Shown here: piece after piece, positions 1 through 5,407 of the stretch
Numbering within the stretch: the first letter of the stretch is position 1
Layout: every line of letters starts with the position of its first letter
Source of the DNA: an uncultured Allobaculum sp.
GTDB taxonomy: Bacteria; Bacillota_I; Bacilli_A; Erysipelotrichales; Erysipelotrichaceae
NCBI GenBank assembly: GCA_948467695.1
Contig: CAOKFJ010000107.1
Location: forward strand, 1 to 6,604
Direction: 5' to 3'
Length of the DNA: 6,604 nucleotides
The notes under the pieces: generated by a model
Told to the model about the DNA's origin: nothing
The model's input: the letters and a program-made list of their open reading frames with translations, nothing else
Database searches by the model: none
Position numbers and translations under genes: made by a program

Positions 1-99
1 GAACTCGGACGCAGCATCACCGATCCCTGCCTTGGCTGGGAAGATACCAAGAAACTGATTCTCGATATCTACGCCAAAACCAAAGAAGCATCCCTGTAG
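1..99 (+). CDS. 3-deoxy-7-phosphoheptulonate (DAHP) synthase, class I, C-terminal fragment
   Basis: This is the last 32 codons of a gene that begins left of the window; reading frame 1 is open from base 1 to a TAG at 97-99. The translated end contains GRSITDPCLGWEDT, which matches the conserved C-terminus of class I DAHP synthases (E. coli AroG ends in a closely similar GKSITDACIGWDDT stretch followed by a short helix). The family condenses phosphoenolpyruvate with erythrose 4-phosphate, the first step of the shikimate pathway to aromatic amino acids, in the cytoplasm. Because only the tail is visible, the feedback-regulation type (aroF, aroG or aroH-like) cannot be assigned and no gene symbol is given. 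A strong terminator follows 22 bases after the stop, so this is the end of its transcription unit. Confidence 0.85.
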   Translation, partial: ELGRSITDPCLGWEDTKKLILDIYAKTKEASL

Positions 100-120
100 T
101 TCACATCCATGCACACGCAA

Positions 121-150
121 ACGGAACAGCGCAAACACTGTTCCGTTTTT
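121..150 (+). terminator. Intrinsic terminator of the DAHP synthase gene
   Basis: A perfect 9-bp stem (ACGGAACAG at 121-129 with CTGTTCCGT at 138-146) encloses an 8-base loop and runs straight into TTTTT (146-150). Two A residues before the stem can extend the pairing into the T run. It lies 22 bases after the DAHP synthase stop codon, the expected place for a rho-independent terminator. Confidence 0.92.
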
Positions 151-271
151 CGTGTTCTATCACTCTTCCCTTCTTGTGCTTAACGGTTTCCCGATTCATC
201 CTGTAACGGCGTTTCTGCGCCACGATACCTTAAACTGCTCATACGCATATTCAGAAAGCGAGGCATTCATT

Positions 272-805
272 ATGATTCTTCTAATCACCGGCGCATCTCA
301 TACAGGCAAAACCGCACTCGCGCAGATGCTTCTGGAAAAATTCCACTATCCCTATCTTTCGATCGACCATTTGAAAATGGGACTCATACGCTCGCATCAG
401 ACAAACCTGACACCGCTCGACGATGAAAAGCTCACAGAGTATCTATGGCCGATTGTCCGGGAGATGATCAGAACCGCTTGTGAAAACCGCCAGAATCTGA
501 TCGTTGAAGGATGCTACATCCCGCAAAACTGGACACAGGATTTCTGCAAGGAAGAACTGCGAAACATACGCTGTCTGTGTCTGATCATGACAAGCCGCTA
601 CCTGACCAGTCATTTTGATTCGATCAGAAACTACGCAGATACGATTGAAAAACGCTTAGACGACAGTGATCTTTCATTGATGGATCTTGAAGCGGACAAC
701 GCATTGTACGGCTTGTGGCCGGAAGATACACATACACGTCTGCTTGTGATCGACGATGAATACGCTGTCGATGCTGAGAGTCTTCCCACAGATTTTGCCA
801 TGTAA
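272..805 (+). CDS. P-loop kinase-like ATP-binding protein (adenylate/nucleoside kinase-like)
   Basis: A 177-residue cytoplasmic protein with a Walker A P-loop at the very N-terminus (GASHTGKT, residues 7-14), preceded by the hydrophobic strand MILLIT. A second conserved-looking strand, NLIVEGCYIP (residues 75-84), resembles the strand after which small nucleoside or adenylate kinase-like enzymes place an acidic residue. YLSIDHLKMG (28-37) could be the substrate-facing segment, and a basic stretch around 108-128 could act as a lid. No specific phosphate acceptor can be assigned. The frame is open upstream to an ATG at 152, but I chose the ATG at 272: the P-loop strand begins there, as is usual for the family, and an AGG (261-263) lies 8 bases upstream, whereas the 40 extra residues show no domain and the 152 ATG directly abuts the terminator. 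No terminator separates it from the XRE gene, so read-through is possible. The start choice is fairly secure, the substrate unknown. Confidence 0.82.
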   Translation: MILLITGASHTGKTALAQMLLEKFHYPYLSIDHLKMGLIRSHQTNLTPLDDEKLTEYLWPIVREMIRTACENRQNLIVEGCYIPQNWTQDFCKEELRNIRCLCLIMTSRYLTSHFDSIRNYADTIEKRLDDSDLSLMDLEADNALYGLWPEDTHTRLLVIDDEYAVDAESLPTDFAM

Positions 806-837
806 GAGAGTCAGCCCAAAATGAAGATGTTAATTTG

Positions 838-854
838 CGTTGCTTACGGCAACG
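838..854. repeat. Inverted repeat upstream of the XRE gene, candidate operator
   Basis: CGTTGC (838-843) and GCAACG (849-854) are perfect 6-bp inverted arms around TTACG. The repeat lies between the kinase and XRE genes and overlaps the candidate -35 region of the XRE promoter. No T run follows, so it is not an obvious terminator. XRE repressors commonly bind such dyads next to their own promoter. The operator role is inference only. Confidence 0.4.
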
Positions 855-873
855 GCACTCTTTCATACATAAT
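844..873 (+). promoter_or_regulatory. Possible sigma-A promoter of the XRE regulator gene
   Basis: A -10-like CATAAT (868-873, 5 of 6 matches to TATAAT) lies 18 bases after a weak -35-like TTACGG (844-849). A start near 880 would leave a leader of about 27 bases carrying the AAGGAGG ribosome binding site. The weak -35 box keeps confidence low; the gene may also be read from the kinase promoter. Confidence 0.35.
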
Positions 874-906
874 CAAGGTATCCATCCGGAAAGGAGGAGC
901 ATATAT

Positions 907-1473
907 ATGCTCAGTGAAAACATCAAAGCAAGGCGTCAGGAACTCCATCTCTCGCAGCAGGAACTCGCTGATCGTCTTTGCGTTGTCCGACAGACGGTTT
1001 CCAAATGGGAAAAGGGTCTGTCCGTTCCTGACAGCGACCTGCTCGTCGCTCTAAGCGAAGTTCTTGATTTGCCGGTAAGTACGCTTGTCGATGAAAGCGC
1101 CGCTCCCCAATCTTCCAAACCGTACTCTGTTGAAGAACTTGTCGATAGAATCGAAAAAATGGAACAGGAAAGAGAAACGCGCTCCATCCAGCGAAGAAAA
1201 AGACTCAGCTTTGCACTTGCGATGGTAAGCGTGATAATCGCTGCCGTCTTTATCGTCATCTGCTGCACGGGAAGCTTCTATCTTGCATGGGATTTCAGCG
1301 ATCCCGAAACGGCGGTAGCTGGTACTATTCTTCACGGTATGGAATGGCTGTTCATTCGCACTGCGCCATTCCTTATGCCTGCATGCCTGATCGGCGCTAT
1401 AGCTCTGAAAAAGCGAAAACAGAATGCCGCTGTTCAAACATCAGACAACAACTGCAGTTCGCTGTCATGCTGA
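907..1473 (+). CDS. XRE-family helix-turn-helix regulator with two C-terminal membrane segments
   Basis: A 188-residue protein. Residues 1-62 form an XRE/HTH_3 domain: MLSENIKARRQELHLS, then the turn pair LSQQELADRL (15-24) and the recognition helix VRQTVSKWEKG (27-37), followed by PDSDLLVALSEVLDLPVSTLV. A polar, charged linker follows (about 63-100, with EKMEQERETRSIQRRKR probably helical). Two hydrophobic segments (about 101-122 and 147-167) are likely transmembrane helices, with a short polar tail after them. The architecture is that of membrane-tethered XRE regulators common in Bacillota, which bind DNA at or near the membrane; the signal sensed is unknown. The ATG at 907 was chosen because a strong AAGGAGG (891-897) lies 9 bases upstream and the HTH fold begins there; the in-frame upstream extension to 835 has no domain. 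The gene ends at a TGA and is followed by a long hairpin terminator. The family call is very secure; targets cannot be read from the window, although the kinase gene just upstream and its own promoter are candidates. Confidence 0.92.
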   Translation: MLSENIKARRQELHLSQQELADRLCVVRQTVSKWEKGLSVPDSDLLVALSEVLDLPVSTLVDESAAPQSSKPYSVEELVDRIEKMEQERETRSIQRRKRLSFALAMVSVIIAAVFIVICCTGSFYLAWDFSDPETAVAGTILHGMEWLFIRTAPFLMPACLIGAIALKKRKQNAAVQTSDNNCSSLSC

Positions 1474-1536
1474 TTGACCGTACAGGTAAATCTTCAATCA
1501 TCTTCAAGAAAACAAAACAGTCAAACCTGACAATGC

Positions 1537-1589
1537 AAAAAGAGGATTCGCGCATACCGTCGCAGCGGTTTTGCGCAAATCCTCTTTTT
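1537..1589 (+). terminator. Long hairpin terminator of the XRE gene, symmetrical
   Basis: A perfect 12-bp outer stem pairs AAAAAGAGGATT (1537-1548) with AATCCTCTTTTT (1578-1589). After one C-A mismatch it continues with GCGC (1550-1553) pairing with GCGC (1573-1576). It lies 63 bases after the XRE stop codon. The A-run on the left and T-run on the right make it usable on both strands, which fits its place between convergent genes. Confidence 0.88.
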
Positions 1590-1661
1590 CATGCGAACAT
1601 TTTCGAAGACGGTTTCAGATCACGGATCGCGATGGCATTGCCAACCTGAGCTGCAGAAAAT

Positions 1662-1688
1662 AAAAAAAACCGAGGATGTCTTCCTCAG
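1662..1688 (-). terminator. Intrinsic terminator of the minus-strand unknown gene
   Basis: Read on the minus strand, CTGAGGA (1688-1682) pairs with TCCTCGG (1676-1670) across a 5-base loop, with one G-T wobble, and is followed directly by eight T residues (1669-1662). It begins 14 bases after the stop codon of the 158-residue gene. Its placement supports the minus strand as the coding strand there. Confidence 0.85.
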
Positions 1689-1701
1689 TCTGCACTCCCG
1701 G

Positions 1702-2178
1702 TTACGCCATCGCGGTCTGGGGATTCTCGGGATAGGTGCGGCGCAGGTCTTCTGTGATCTCTTCCCACGAAGAAACAGAGTGATCTTCGTCGCTTTCTTT
1801 CCATTTGCCAAAATACGGGATGAACCCCATGCGGCTTGCTTCGGCAATCAGATCCACCTGAGATTTGTGCAGGCGAATATACAGCGGATTGCAGGATGGA
1901 ATCAAGTCAAAGGCGACGGCCAGTCTGCCAACCAGTACTTTGAAGATCAGCTGAAGCTGATTCGTATCGGTGCTGGAAAAAGAAATCACGGGGCGAACAG
2001 TACCGAAATCATCGGCAGGCATCCAGGACGCGTATCCTGCAGGCTTGCGGTCGATGAACAAGGAGATTCCGCTCGGTTCTTTGTCGAGTTCCCAGGTTTC
2101 GGGAAGATCGTGAACACGATGAATTCTCTTACGGGGCAGGATCATGAGAACATCCTGCGTGGTCTGCGGTTTGCTCAT
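1702..2178 (-). CDS. Conserved-looking protein of unknown function (158 aa)
   Basis: I do not recognise this gene. It encodes a 158-residue, probably soluble protein with no signal peptide or membrane helix. The order of elements (GYASWMP at 48-54, a strand VRPVISFSS at 61-69, a helix-like stretch at 74-91, a strand PLYIRL at 98-103, a helix ending in EASRMGF at 113-119, then PYFGKW) loosely recalls the C-terminal half of a GNAT acetyltransferase, in which a helix precedes a GF motif. The acetyl-CoA-binding Q/RxxGxG/A signature is not visible, so I do not assign that function. The C-terminus (from about 127) is acidic and polar. The start at 2178 has a GAGAAGG ribosome binding site (2193-2187) 8 bases upstream, and a terminator lies just past the stop, so I prefer this frame to the long overlapping plus-strand frame at 1591-2253. 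It is divergent from the cysteine-rich redox gene, with a structured leader upstream. Confidence 0.75.
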   Translation of the reverse strand: MSKPQTTQDVLMILPRKRIHRVHDLPETWELDKEPSGISLFIDRKPAGYASWMPADDFGTVRPVISFSSTDTNQLQLIFKVLVGRLAVAFDLIPSCNPLYIRLHKSQVDLIAEASRMGFIPYFGKWKESDEDHSVSSWEEITEDLRRTYPENPQTAMA

Positions 2179-2203
2179 ACTATCTACCTTCTCTTACCTA
2201 TCG

Positions 2204-2249
2204 GCTTCGCTTTTCATGAAAGCTTCTTTTCGAAGCGTAAAAGAAGCTT
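2204..2249 (-). repeat. Hairpin with a loop complementary to downstream sequence, leader of the 158-aa gene
   Basis: AAGCTTCTTTT (2220-2230) and AAAAGAAGCTT (2239-2249) form a perfect 11-bp stem around an 8-base loop. The loop carries CGAAGC on the plus strand (2231-2236), complementary to GCTTCG at 2204-2209. On the minus-strand RNA this places a loop-pairing partner 11 bases after the hairpin and about 10 bases before the GAGAAGG ribosome binding site, so an H-type pseudoknot is possible. No T run follows the stem, so it is not a standard terminator. The base pairing is seen directly; the regulatory role is inferred and needs transcription to start beyond 2249. Confidence 0.5.
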
Positions 2250-2347
2250 CTAAAAACAGTCAGAACATCATTTTGTCACGCGTATGCGAACAGCAGCGTG
2301 TGGTGTTCACGAGACAAGCGCAAAACGCTCCGAACTGTTTTTATTGC

Positions 2348-2392
2348 ACCATGTTACCCGTTTTCAGCTAAAACTCAACAGGTAACATCGGT
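2348..2392. repeat. Inverted repeat in the divergent intergenic region
   Basis: ATGTTACC (2351-2358) and GGTAACAT (2381-2388) are perfect inverted arms. They can be extended by ACC (2348-2350) with GGT (2390-2392) across one bulged base. An inner pair, GTTTT (2360-2364) with AAAAC (2370-2374), gives a second small stem. The arms are about 30 bases apart centre to centre. It could be an operator for a dimeric regulator or an RNA hairpin in the leader of the minus-strand gene. Confidence 0.45.
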
Positions 2393-2519
2393 TCATCAAT
2401 CTTTTTATATCTATTTTTAACACTTTCGGACATTTTTTCCTGTTATCGCACTGAAGCCCTTTCAGACTGGAAACTTTCCGCAAATCCCATTCAATCCATG
2501 CAATGTTTTTTCAGAATTT

Positions 2520-2535
2520 GCATGAATTTTCATGC
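2520..2535. repeat. Short near-palindrome GCATGAA-TT-TTCATGC
   Basis: Two 7-base inverted arms separated by two T residues. The 9-mer TTCATGCGT, which includes the right arm, recurs at 2605-2613 immediately before the -35 box of the redox gene promoter. This is a possible regulator binding site; the function is inferred. Confidence 0.35.
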
Positions 2536-2617
2536 GTTCAGGATATCTGCAGATTACAGACAGGCCGCTCTTTTTTCACGTGTTTCGCCTGATTTTTCCT
2601 TTACTTCATGCGTGTGT

Positions 2618-2646
2618 TTGGCGGATGCGTTTTCATTCGCTATACT
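2618..2646 (+). promoter_or_regulatory. Sigma-A-type promoter of the C_GCAxxG_C_C gene
   Basis: The -35 box TTGGCG (2618-2623, 4 of 6 matches) and the -10 box TATACT (2641-2646, 5 of 6 matches) have exactly 17 bases between them. Transcription would start near 2653, giving a leader of roughly 175 bases before the chosen start codon at 2829. That is unusually long and leaves room for leader control. Confidence 0.6.
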
Positions 2647-2784
2647 CATGTCGCTTGTAATCACACGCTGTACGCAATCGCATTATCCCGACGTATTCCG
2701 CCTGCATTGTTTTCTGCAACATCATGCAATTACTGCGAATGGTCAGGAGGCAAGATTCGTCACTGATTAAACAGAAAGAAAGGA

Positions 2785-2823
2785 ATGGATCGCTGTTTTG
2801 CAAACAGACAGGTCCAAACATAA
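2785..2823 (+). CDS. Possible 12-codon leader ORF upstream of the redox gene
   Basis: ATG at 2785 opens a short frame encoding MDRCFANRQVQT and ends at a TAA five bases before the start codon of the cysteine-rich gene. A purine-rich AAAGAAAGGA directly precedes the ATG but is closer than ideal for ribosome binding. The downstream gene has no good ribosome binding site of its own, so translational coupling from this ORF is conceivable. It may also be chance, since 12-codon frames are common. Confidence 0.25.
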   Translation: MDRCFANRQVQT

Positions 2824-2828
2824 CACAC

Positions 2829-3263
2829 ATGAAACCGTCTCTTCTTGAACAGACCGTAGAACGTCTGTATACCACTGAAAACACCAACTGCTCCGAAACA
2901 CTGATCGAAGCATGCAACGAAGTCTACCATCTTGGACTCGATGAAAAAGCGCGCAGAATGATGGCCGGGTTTGGCTCCGGTCTGTATACAGGCAATGTCT
3001 GCGGCGCTCTTTGCGGATGCACTGCGGCACTCTCCTGCCTGCTTGTTGAAGACCGTGCTCACTCGTGCGCGCCCTTGCGTTCGGCAGAAGTGCTTCTTGT
3101 CCGCAACTTTCGCAGAATCGTCGGCGAAACACAGTGCGCGAAATGCCAGCTCCTGCACCGCACCCCTGAACTTCGCTGTCTGAGAACCTGTCTTCTCGCC
3201 GCACAGGCAATGGATGAAACAATTACCGAACTTTGCCAGACCGGAGTCCTCACTCTCGACTAA
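2829..3263 (+). CDS. C_GCAxxG_C_C family protein (putative redox protein, cysteine-rich)
   Basis: A 144-residue protein matching the C_GCAxxG_C_C family, small putative redox-active proteins with four conserved cysteines and a CGAxxG motif. Visible here are the first cysteine in TNCSETL (C21), a glycine-rich GFGSGLYTGNV followed by CGALCG (58-63), a third cysteine in GETQCAKC (C103) and a fourth in RCLRTC (C117 or C121) before a helical tail. Twelve cysteines in 144 residues are more than the four that define the family, so extra metal or disulfide chemistry is possible but unproven. No signal peptide is seen, so it is probably cytoplasmic. I chose ATG 2829 because about 20 residues before the first cysteine fits the family. 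However, it lacks a clear ribosome binding site, and the frame is open upstream to ATG 2724 with an unused AGGAGG at 2745-2750, so the start is uncertain. Its own promoter lies at 2618-2646. The family often sits near transporters, but none is visible here. The physiological role is unknown. Confidence 0.82.
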   Translation: MKPSLLEQTVERLYTTENTNCSETLIEACNEVYHLGLDEKARRMMAGFGSGLYTGNVCGALCGCTAALSCLLVEDRAHSCAPLRSAEVLLVRNFRRIVGETQCAKCQLLHRTPELRCLRTCLLAAQAMDETITELCQTGVLTLD

Positions 3264-3298
3264 CTAGACAATTTGAAGAAAAAAACGAGCAGCCAAAA

Positions 3299-3328
3299 AA
3301 AAGCTGAGCCATCTACGGCTCAGCTTTT
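3299..3328. terminator. Bidirectional terminator between convergent genes
   Basis: A perfect 12-bp stem, AAAAGCTGAGCC (3299-3310) with GGCTCAGCTTTT (3317-3328), encloses a 6-base loop. On the minus strand the stem runs into eight T residues, making a strong terminator for the DUF2812 gene, whose stop lies about 40 bases upstream of it. On the plus strand it ends with TTTT and lies 35 bases after the stop of the redox gene, so it probably serves both. Confidence 0.92.
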
Positions 3329-3369
3329 GCGTTTATCTATCGATTGAATGAGTTTGTACTCAAAGCCGA

Positions 3370-5331
3370 CTAGTCGTCATCTTCATCGTCTCGACCGATA
3401 GCATCCCATGCATCTTCAAGATCCTGATCGGTGTCATGTGCGTGAAGCATCGCCTGATACTCCGGATCGTTGTCTGCAAGACGCATTCTCGCAGAGAGCA
3501 GCGATGCCTGTTTTCTCGATTTATTGAGAAGACGGGCATACACGAGGAATACCCACAGAGCAATCACAAAGAGAACGGCGGAAGCGATAATCACCGCTTT
3601 AAAGCCTTTGAATTCGTACTGCAGCCACATGGTCAGCGCGCTGCAGACCATAACGACAAACAGAAGGAACATCGTTGAACGGCAGGATGAGGAGAATTTG
3701 GAGAAATAGCGGTATTTCTCTTCTTCGTTTTCGATTACTTTGGAAAGATCGCCCTCTTTTTTCACGTTGCGCACAACATACCAGCCCGCGTCGCGTTTAT
3801 TGCGGCTGGGCTGCGTATCGATTTCTTTCCATCCGTCATCCTCGAGTTTGTCCCAGTACTCATCCGAAGGTTCTTTGGCAAAGTAGAGAATCTTATAGTA
3901 GAAATCATGCGGTTTGCCTTTAATGAAGTAGTACTTTTTACCTTCGTGATGAACATAGTGGTATCCCTGACGAGACTGCTTGTTCAGATACTCTTCGGTT
4001 TTCTTGTAGTCGGAAAGCAGGAATCTCTGCTTGTCGAGGTATTCATCATAACGGTAGTCATCCACAAGGCTCGCCTTGGGGTCATAAACCGCCTGATCTT
4101 CCTCCTCTTCTTCTTCAGCAAGCGCTGCCTTTGCGGCAATCTCTGCTTCGAGCGCCGCTTTTGCGCGCGCTTCTTCTTCCTTCTTCTCACGGGCGAGCTG
4201 TTCCATCTGCTCCGTTAATGAAGGCATCGCGCGAGTTGCGCTCAGGCGTCCGATATCCGAGAGCGTATCACTGCCTGGATTGTGTGCAATCGGTTGACTG
4301 TCCTGCATCAGTTCTTCATGCAGATCAGGAGCTGCTGGAGCGCCGAAGCCGGACTGCAGAAGCTGCGCAAATGTTTTCGGAACAACTTCCTCGTCAAAAA
4401 GACCTGGCGTGTTGATCAGTTCTTCAAGACTGATCTCGCGTGGTTCGCTGGAGGTTTCCGCTTCTTCTTCAACGAGAAGCGCGGGTTCGTCATCATTGTC
4501 CTTGATTGCCTGAATCAGATCTTCCATCGATGGAGATTCGGGAAGGAAAGAGGTGTCATGTACAGCGGGTGCGGCAATGATTACATCATCCTCTTCTTCA
4601 AAAGGAATCTCTTCATGAGAGTTCACGTCGTCCGCAAGCTCATCTTCCTCTTCGGGCATGCTGCTGATGTGAACCACATGAACCTCTTCGGGTTCTGTTT
4701 CACTCGTCAGCACAGGATCGGTCAGGATTTCTTCAGAAACAGTTTTTTCTGCCGGCGTCTCATCCGCATCAACTGCTTCGGGCTCTTCTGTTTCCATCGG
4801 TTCAGAGACAGGAGCCGAAATTTCAGTGAGTGTCGCGCTGATTTCCGGTGTCTCGAGTTCATGTTCTTCTTCACTCATCGCCGCCGCTTTCTGAACAGCC
4901 TGCACGATTTCACTCGTCAGTTCTTTCTGATTCGGGTCGTCCTCAATGTTTAAAACAGGTTCAGCCACCGACGATTCGTCTTTTTTAGTCTGATCGTCTT
5001 TGGGCTGAAACTGCGCAAAAGTCTGTCGAATACGTTTTCCGAGTTTCGAGCGGGAACGTTTCGGTTTTTTCGTAATAGTCCGGGCTTCTTCAAGCACTGC
5101 GGTCATATCAAAGTCCGAAAATTCGGGTTCTTCAATCTGCAGTGAGGAGATCGGCGCATCCCTGAGCAGATCGGTGAAAATCCCCTGCCCGGCTGCAGTC
5201 TGATCTGCATCATTCGATGCGTTCGCTTCATGGACCGGCTGTTCCAGTTCGACTGGTTCTGCCTTTTCCTCTACGGGCGGATTCACGTCGGATGTAGCGT
5301 CTTCCGGAATCATTTTCTGGTCATCTGCCAT
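3370..5331 (-). CDS. DUF2812-like membrane protein with long acidic N-terminal region
   Basis: A 653-residue protein in four parts. Residues 1-430 are strongly acidic and low-complexity, rich in E, D, S, P and A, and probably disordered; they include a basic patch (KKPKRSRSKLGKR, 88-100) and a charged helical or coiled-coil stretch (about 372-412). Residues 425-525 resemble the DUF2812 domain: YKKTEEYLNKQSRQGYHY followed by KKYYFIKGKPHDFYYKILYF, with a second similar W/G-rich unit (DEYWDKLEDDGWKEI) after it. Two hydrophobic segments (about 553-571 and 578-600) form a membrane hairpin with a short loop, leaving both ends probably cytoplasmic. The tail (601-653) is basic and then ends in an acidic DDEDDD. 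DUF2812 proteins are usually much shorter, and their function is not established. The start at 5331 has AGGTGA (5341-5336) as ribosome binding site. A promoter overlaps the end of the upstream pseudogene and a strong terminator follows, so it is probably a single-gene unit. The DUF2812 assignment comes from motif recall; the membrane call is secure. Confidence 0.85.
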   Translation of the reverse strand: MADDQKMIPEDATSDVNPPVEEKAEPVELEQPVHEANASNDADQTAAGQGIFTDLLRDAPISSLQIEEPEFSDFDMTAVLEEARTITKKPKRSRSKLGKRIRQTFAQFQPKDDQTKKDESSVAEPVLNIEDDPNQKELTSEIVQAVQKAAAMSEEEHELETPEISATLTEISAPVSEPMETEEPEAVDADETPAEKTVSEEILTDPVLTSETEPEEVHVVHISSMPEEEDELADDVNSHEEIPFEEEDDVIIAAPAVHDTSFLPESPSMEDLIQAIKDNDDEPALLVEEEAETSSEPREISLEELINTPGLFDEEVVPKTFAQLLQSGFGAPAAPDLHEELMQDSQPIAHNPGSDTLSDIGRLSATRAMPSLTEQMEQLAREKKEEEARAKAALEAEIAAKAALAEEEEEEDQAVYDPKASLVDDYRYDEYLDKQRFLLSDYKKTEEYLNKQSRQGYHYVHHEGKKYYFIKGKPHDFYYKILYFAKEPSDEYWDKLEDDGWKEIDTQPSRNKRDAGWYVVRNVKKEGDLSKVIENEEEKYRYFSKFSSSCRSTMFLLFVVMVCSALTMWLQYEFKGFKAVIIASAVLFVIALWVFLVYARLLNKSRKQASLLSARMRLADNDPEYQAMLHAHDTDQDLEDAWDAIGRDDEDDD

Positions 5332-5377
5332 GGTATCACCTGTATCTCAAGCTTGTTTTTGCTGAGCCTTTCGTTTC

Positions 5378-5407
5378 ATTGTACTCACATTTATTCAGTC
5401 CGGTCAA
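5378..5407 (-). promoter_or_regulatory. Sigma-A-type promoter of the DUF2812-like gene
   Basis: Read on the minus strand, TTGACC (5407-5402, 5 of 6 matches) and TACAAT (5383-5378, 5 of 6 matches) are 18 bases apart. Transcription would start near 5371, about 40 bases before the start codon. The -35 box lies inside the last codons of the aminopeptidase pseudogene, so the membrane protein does not depend on the upstream gene's transcription. Confidence 0.65.

Larger units (their letters stand above)
2179..2828. other. Long divergent intergenic region with regulatory structure
   Basis: This 650-base stretch separates the unknown minus-strand gene from the plus-strand redox gene. Several frames are open across parts of it, but none has a good ribosome binding site and a plausible protein. 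It is T-rich on the plus strand between about 2400 and 2610. It holds a hairpin close to the minus-strand start, an inverted repeat at 2348-2392, a short near-palindrome at 2520-2535, two copies of TTCATGCGT (2529 and 2605), a good plus-strand promoter at 2618-2646 and a 12-codon upstream ORF at 2785. I could not find a convincing promoter for the minus-strand gene; a TATAAA on the minus strand near 2408 has no good -35. Confidence 0.6.

Noticed and set aside
152..271. Longer N-terminus for the kinase-like protein
   Set aside because: The extra 40 residues show no domain, the ATG at 152 directly follows the upstream terminator, and the P-loop strand begins at the ATG at 272 with a suitable ribosome binding site.
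1591..2253. Long plus-strand open frame (220 codons) over the unknown gene
   Set aside because: It lies antisense to a frame with a good ribosome binding site and a correctly placed terminator. Its translation has an unnatural composition, and it begins right after the XRE terminator without a ribosome binding site.
2633..3253. Several minus-strand open frames over the redox gene
   Set aside because: They are antisense to a protein with a recognisable CGAxxG motif and family spacing, and they lack ribosome binding sites.
4282..4953. Plus-strand open frame (223 codons) inside the DUF2812 gene
   Set aside because: This is an antisense shadow of the acidic region: Glu/Asp codons read on the other strand give the Phe/Leu/Arg-rich translation seen here.
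5349..5360. CAAGCTTG followed by T residues as a plus-strand terminator
   Set aside because: The stem is a bare 8-base palindrome with no room for a loop, and no plus-strand gene ends there.
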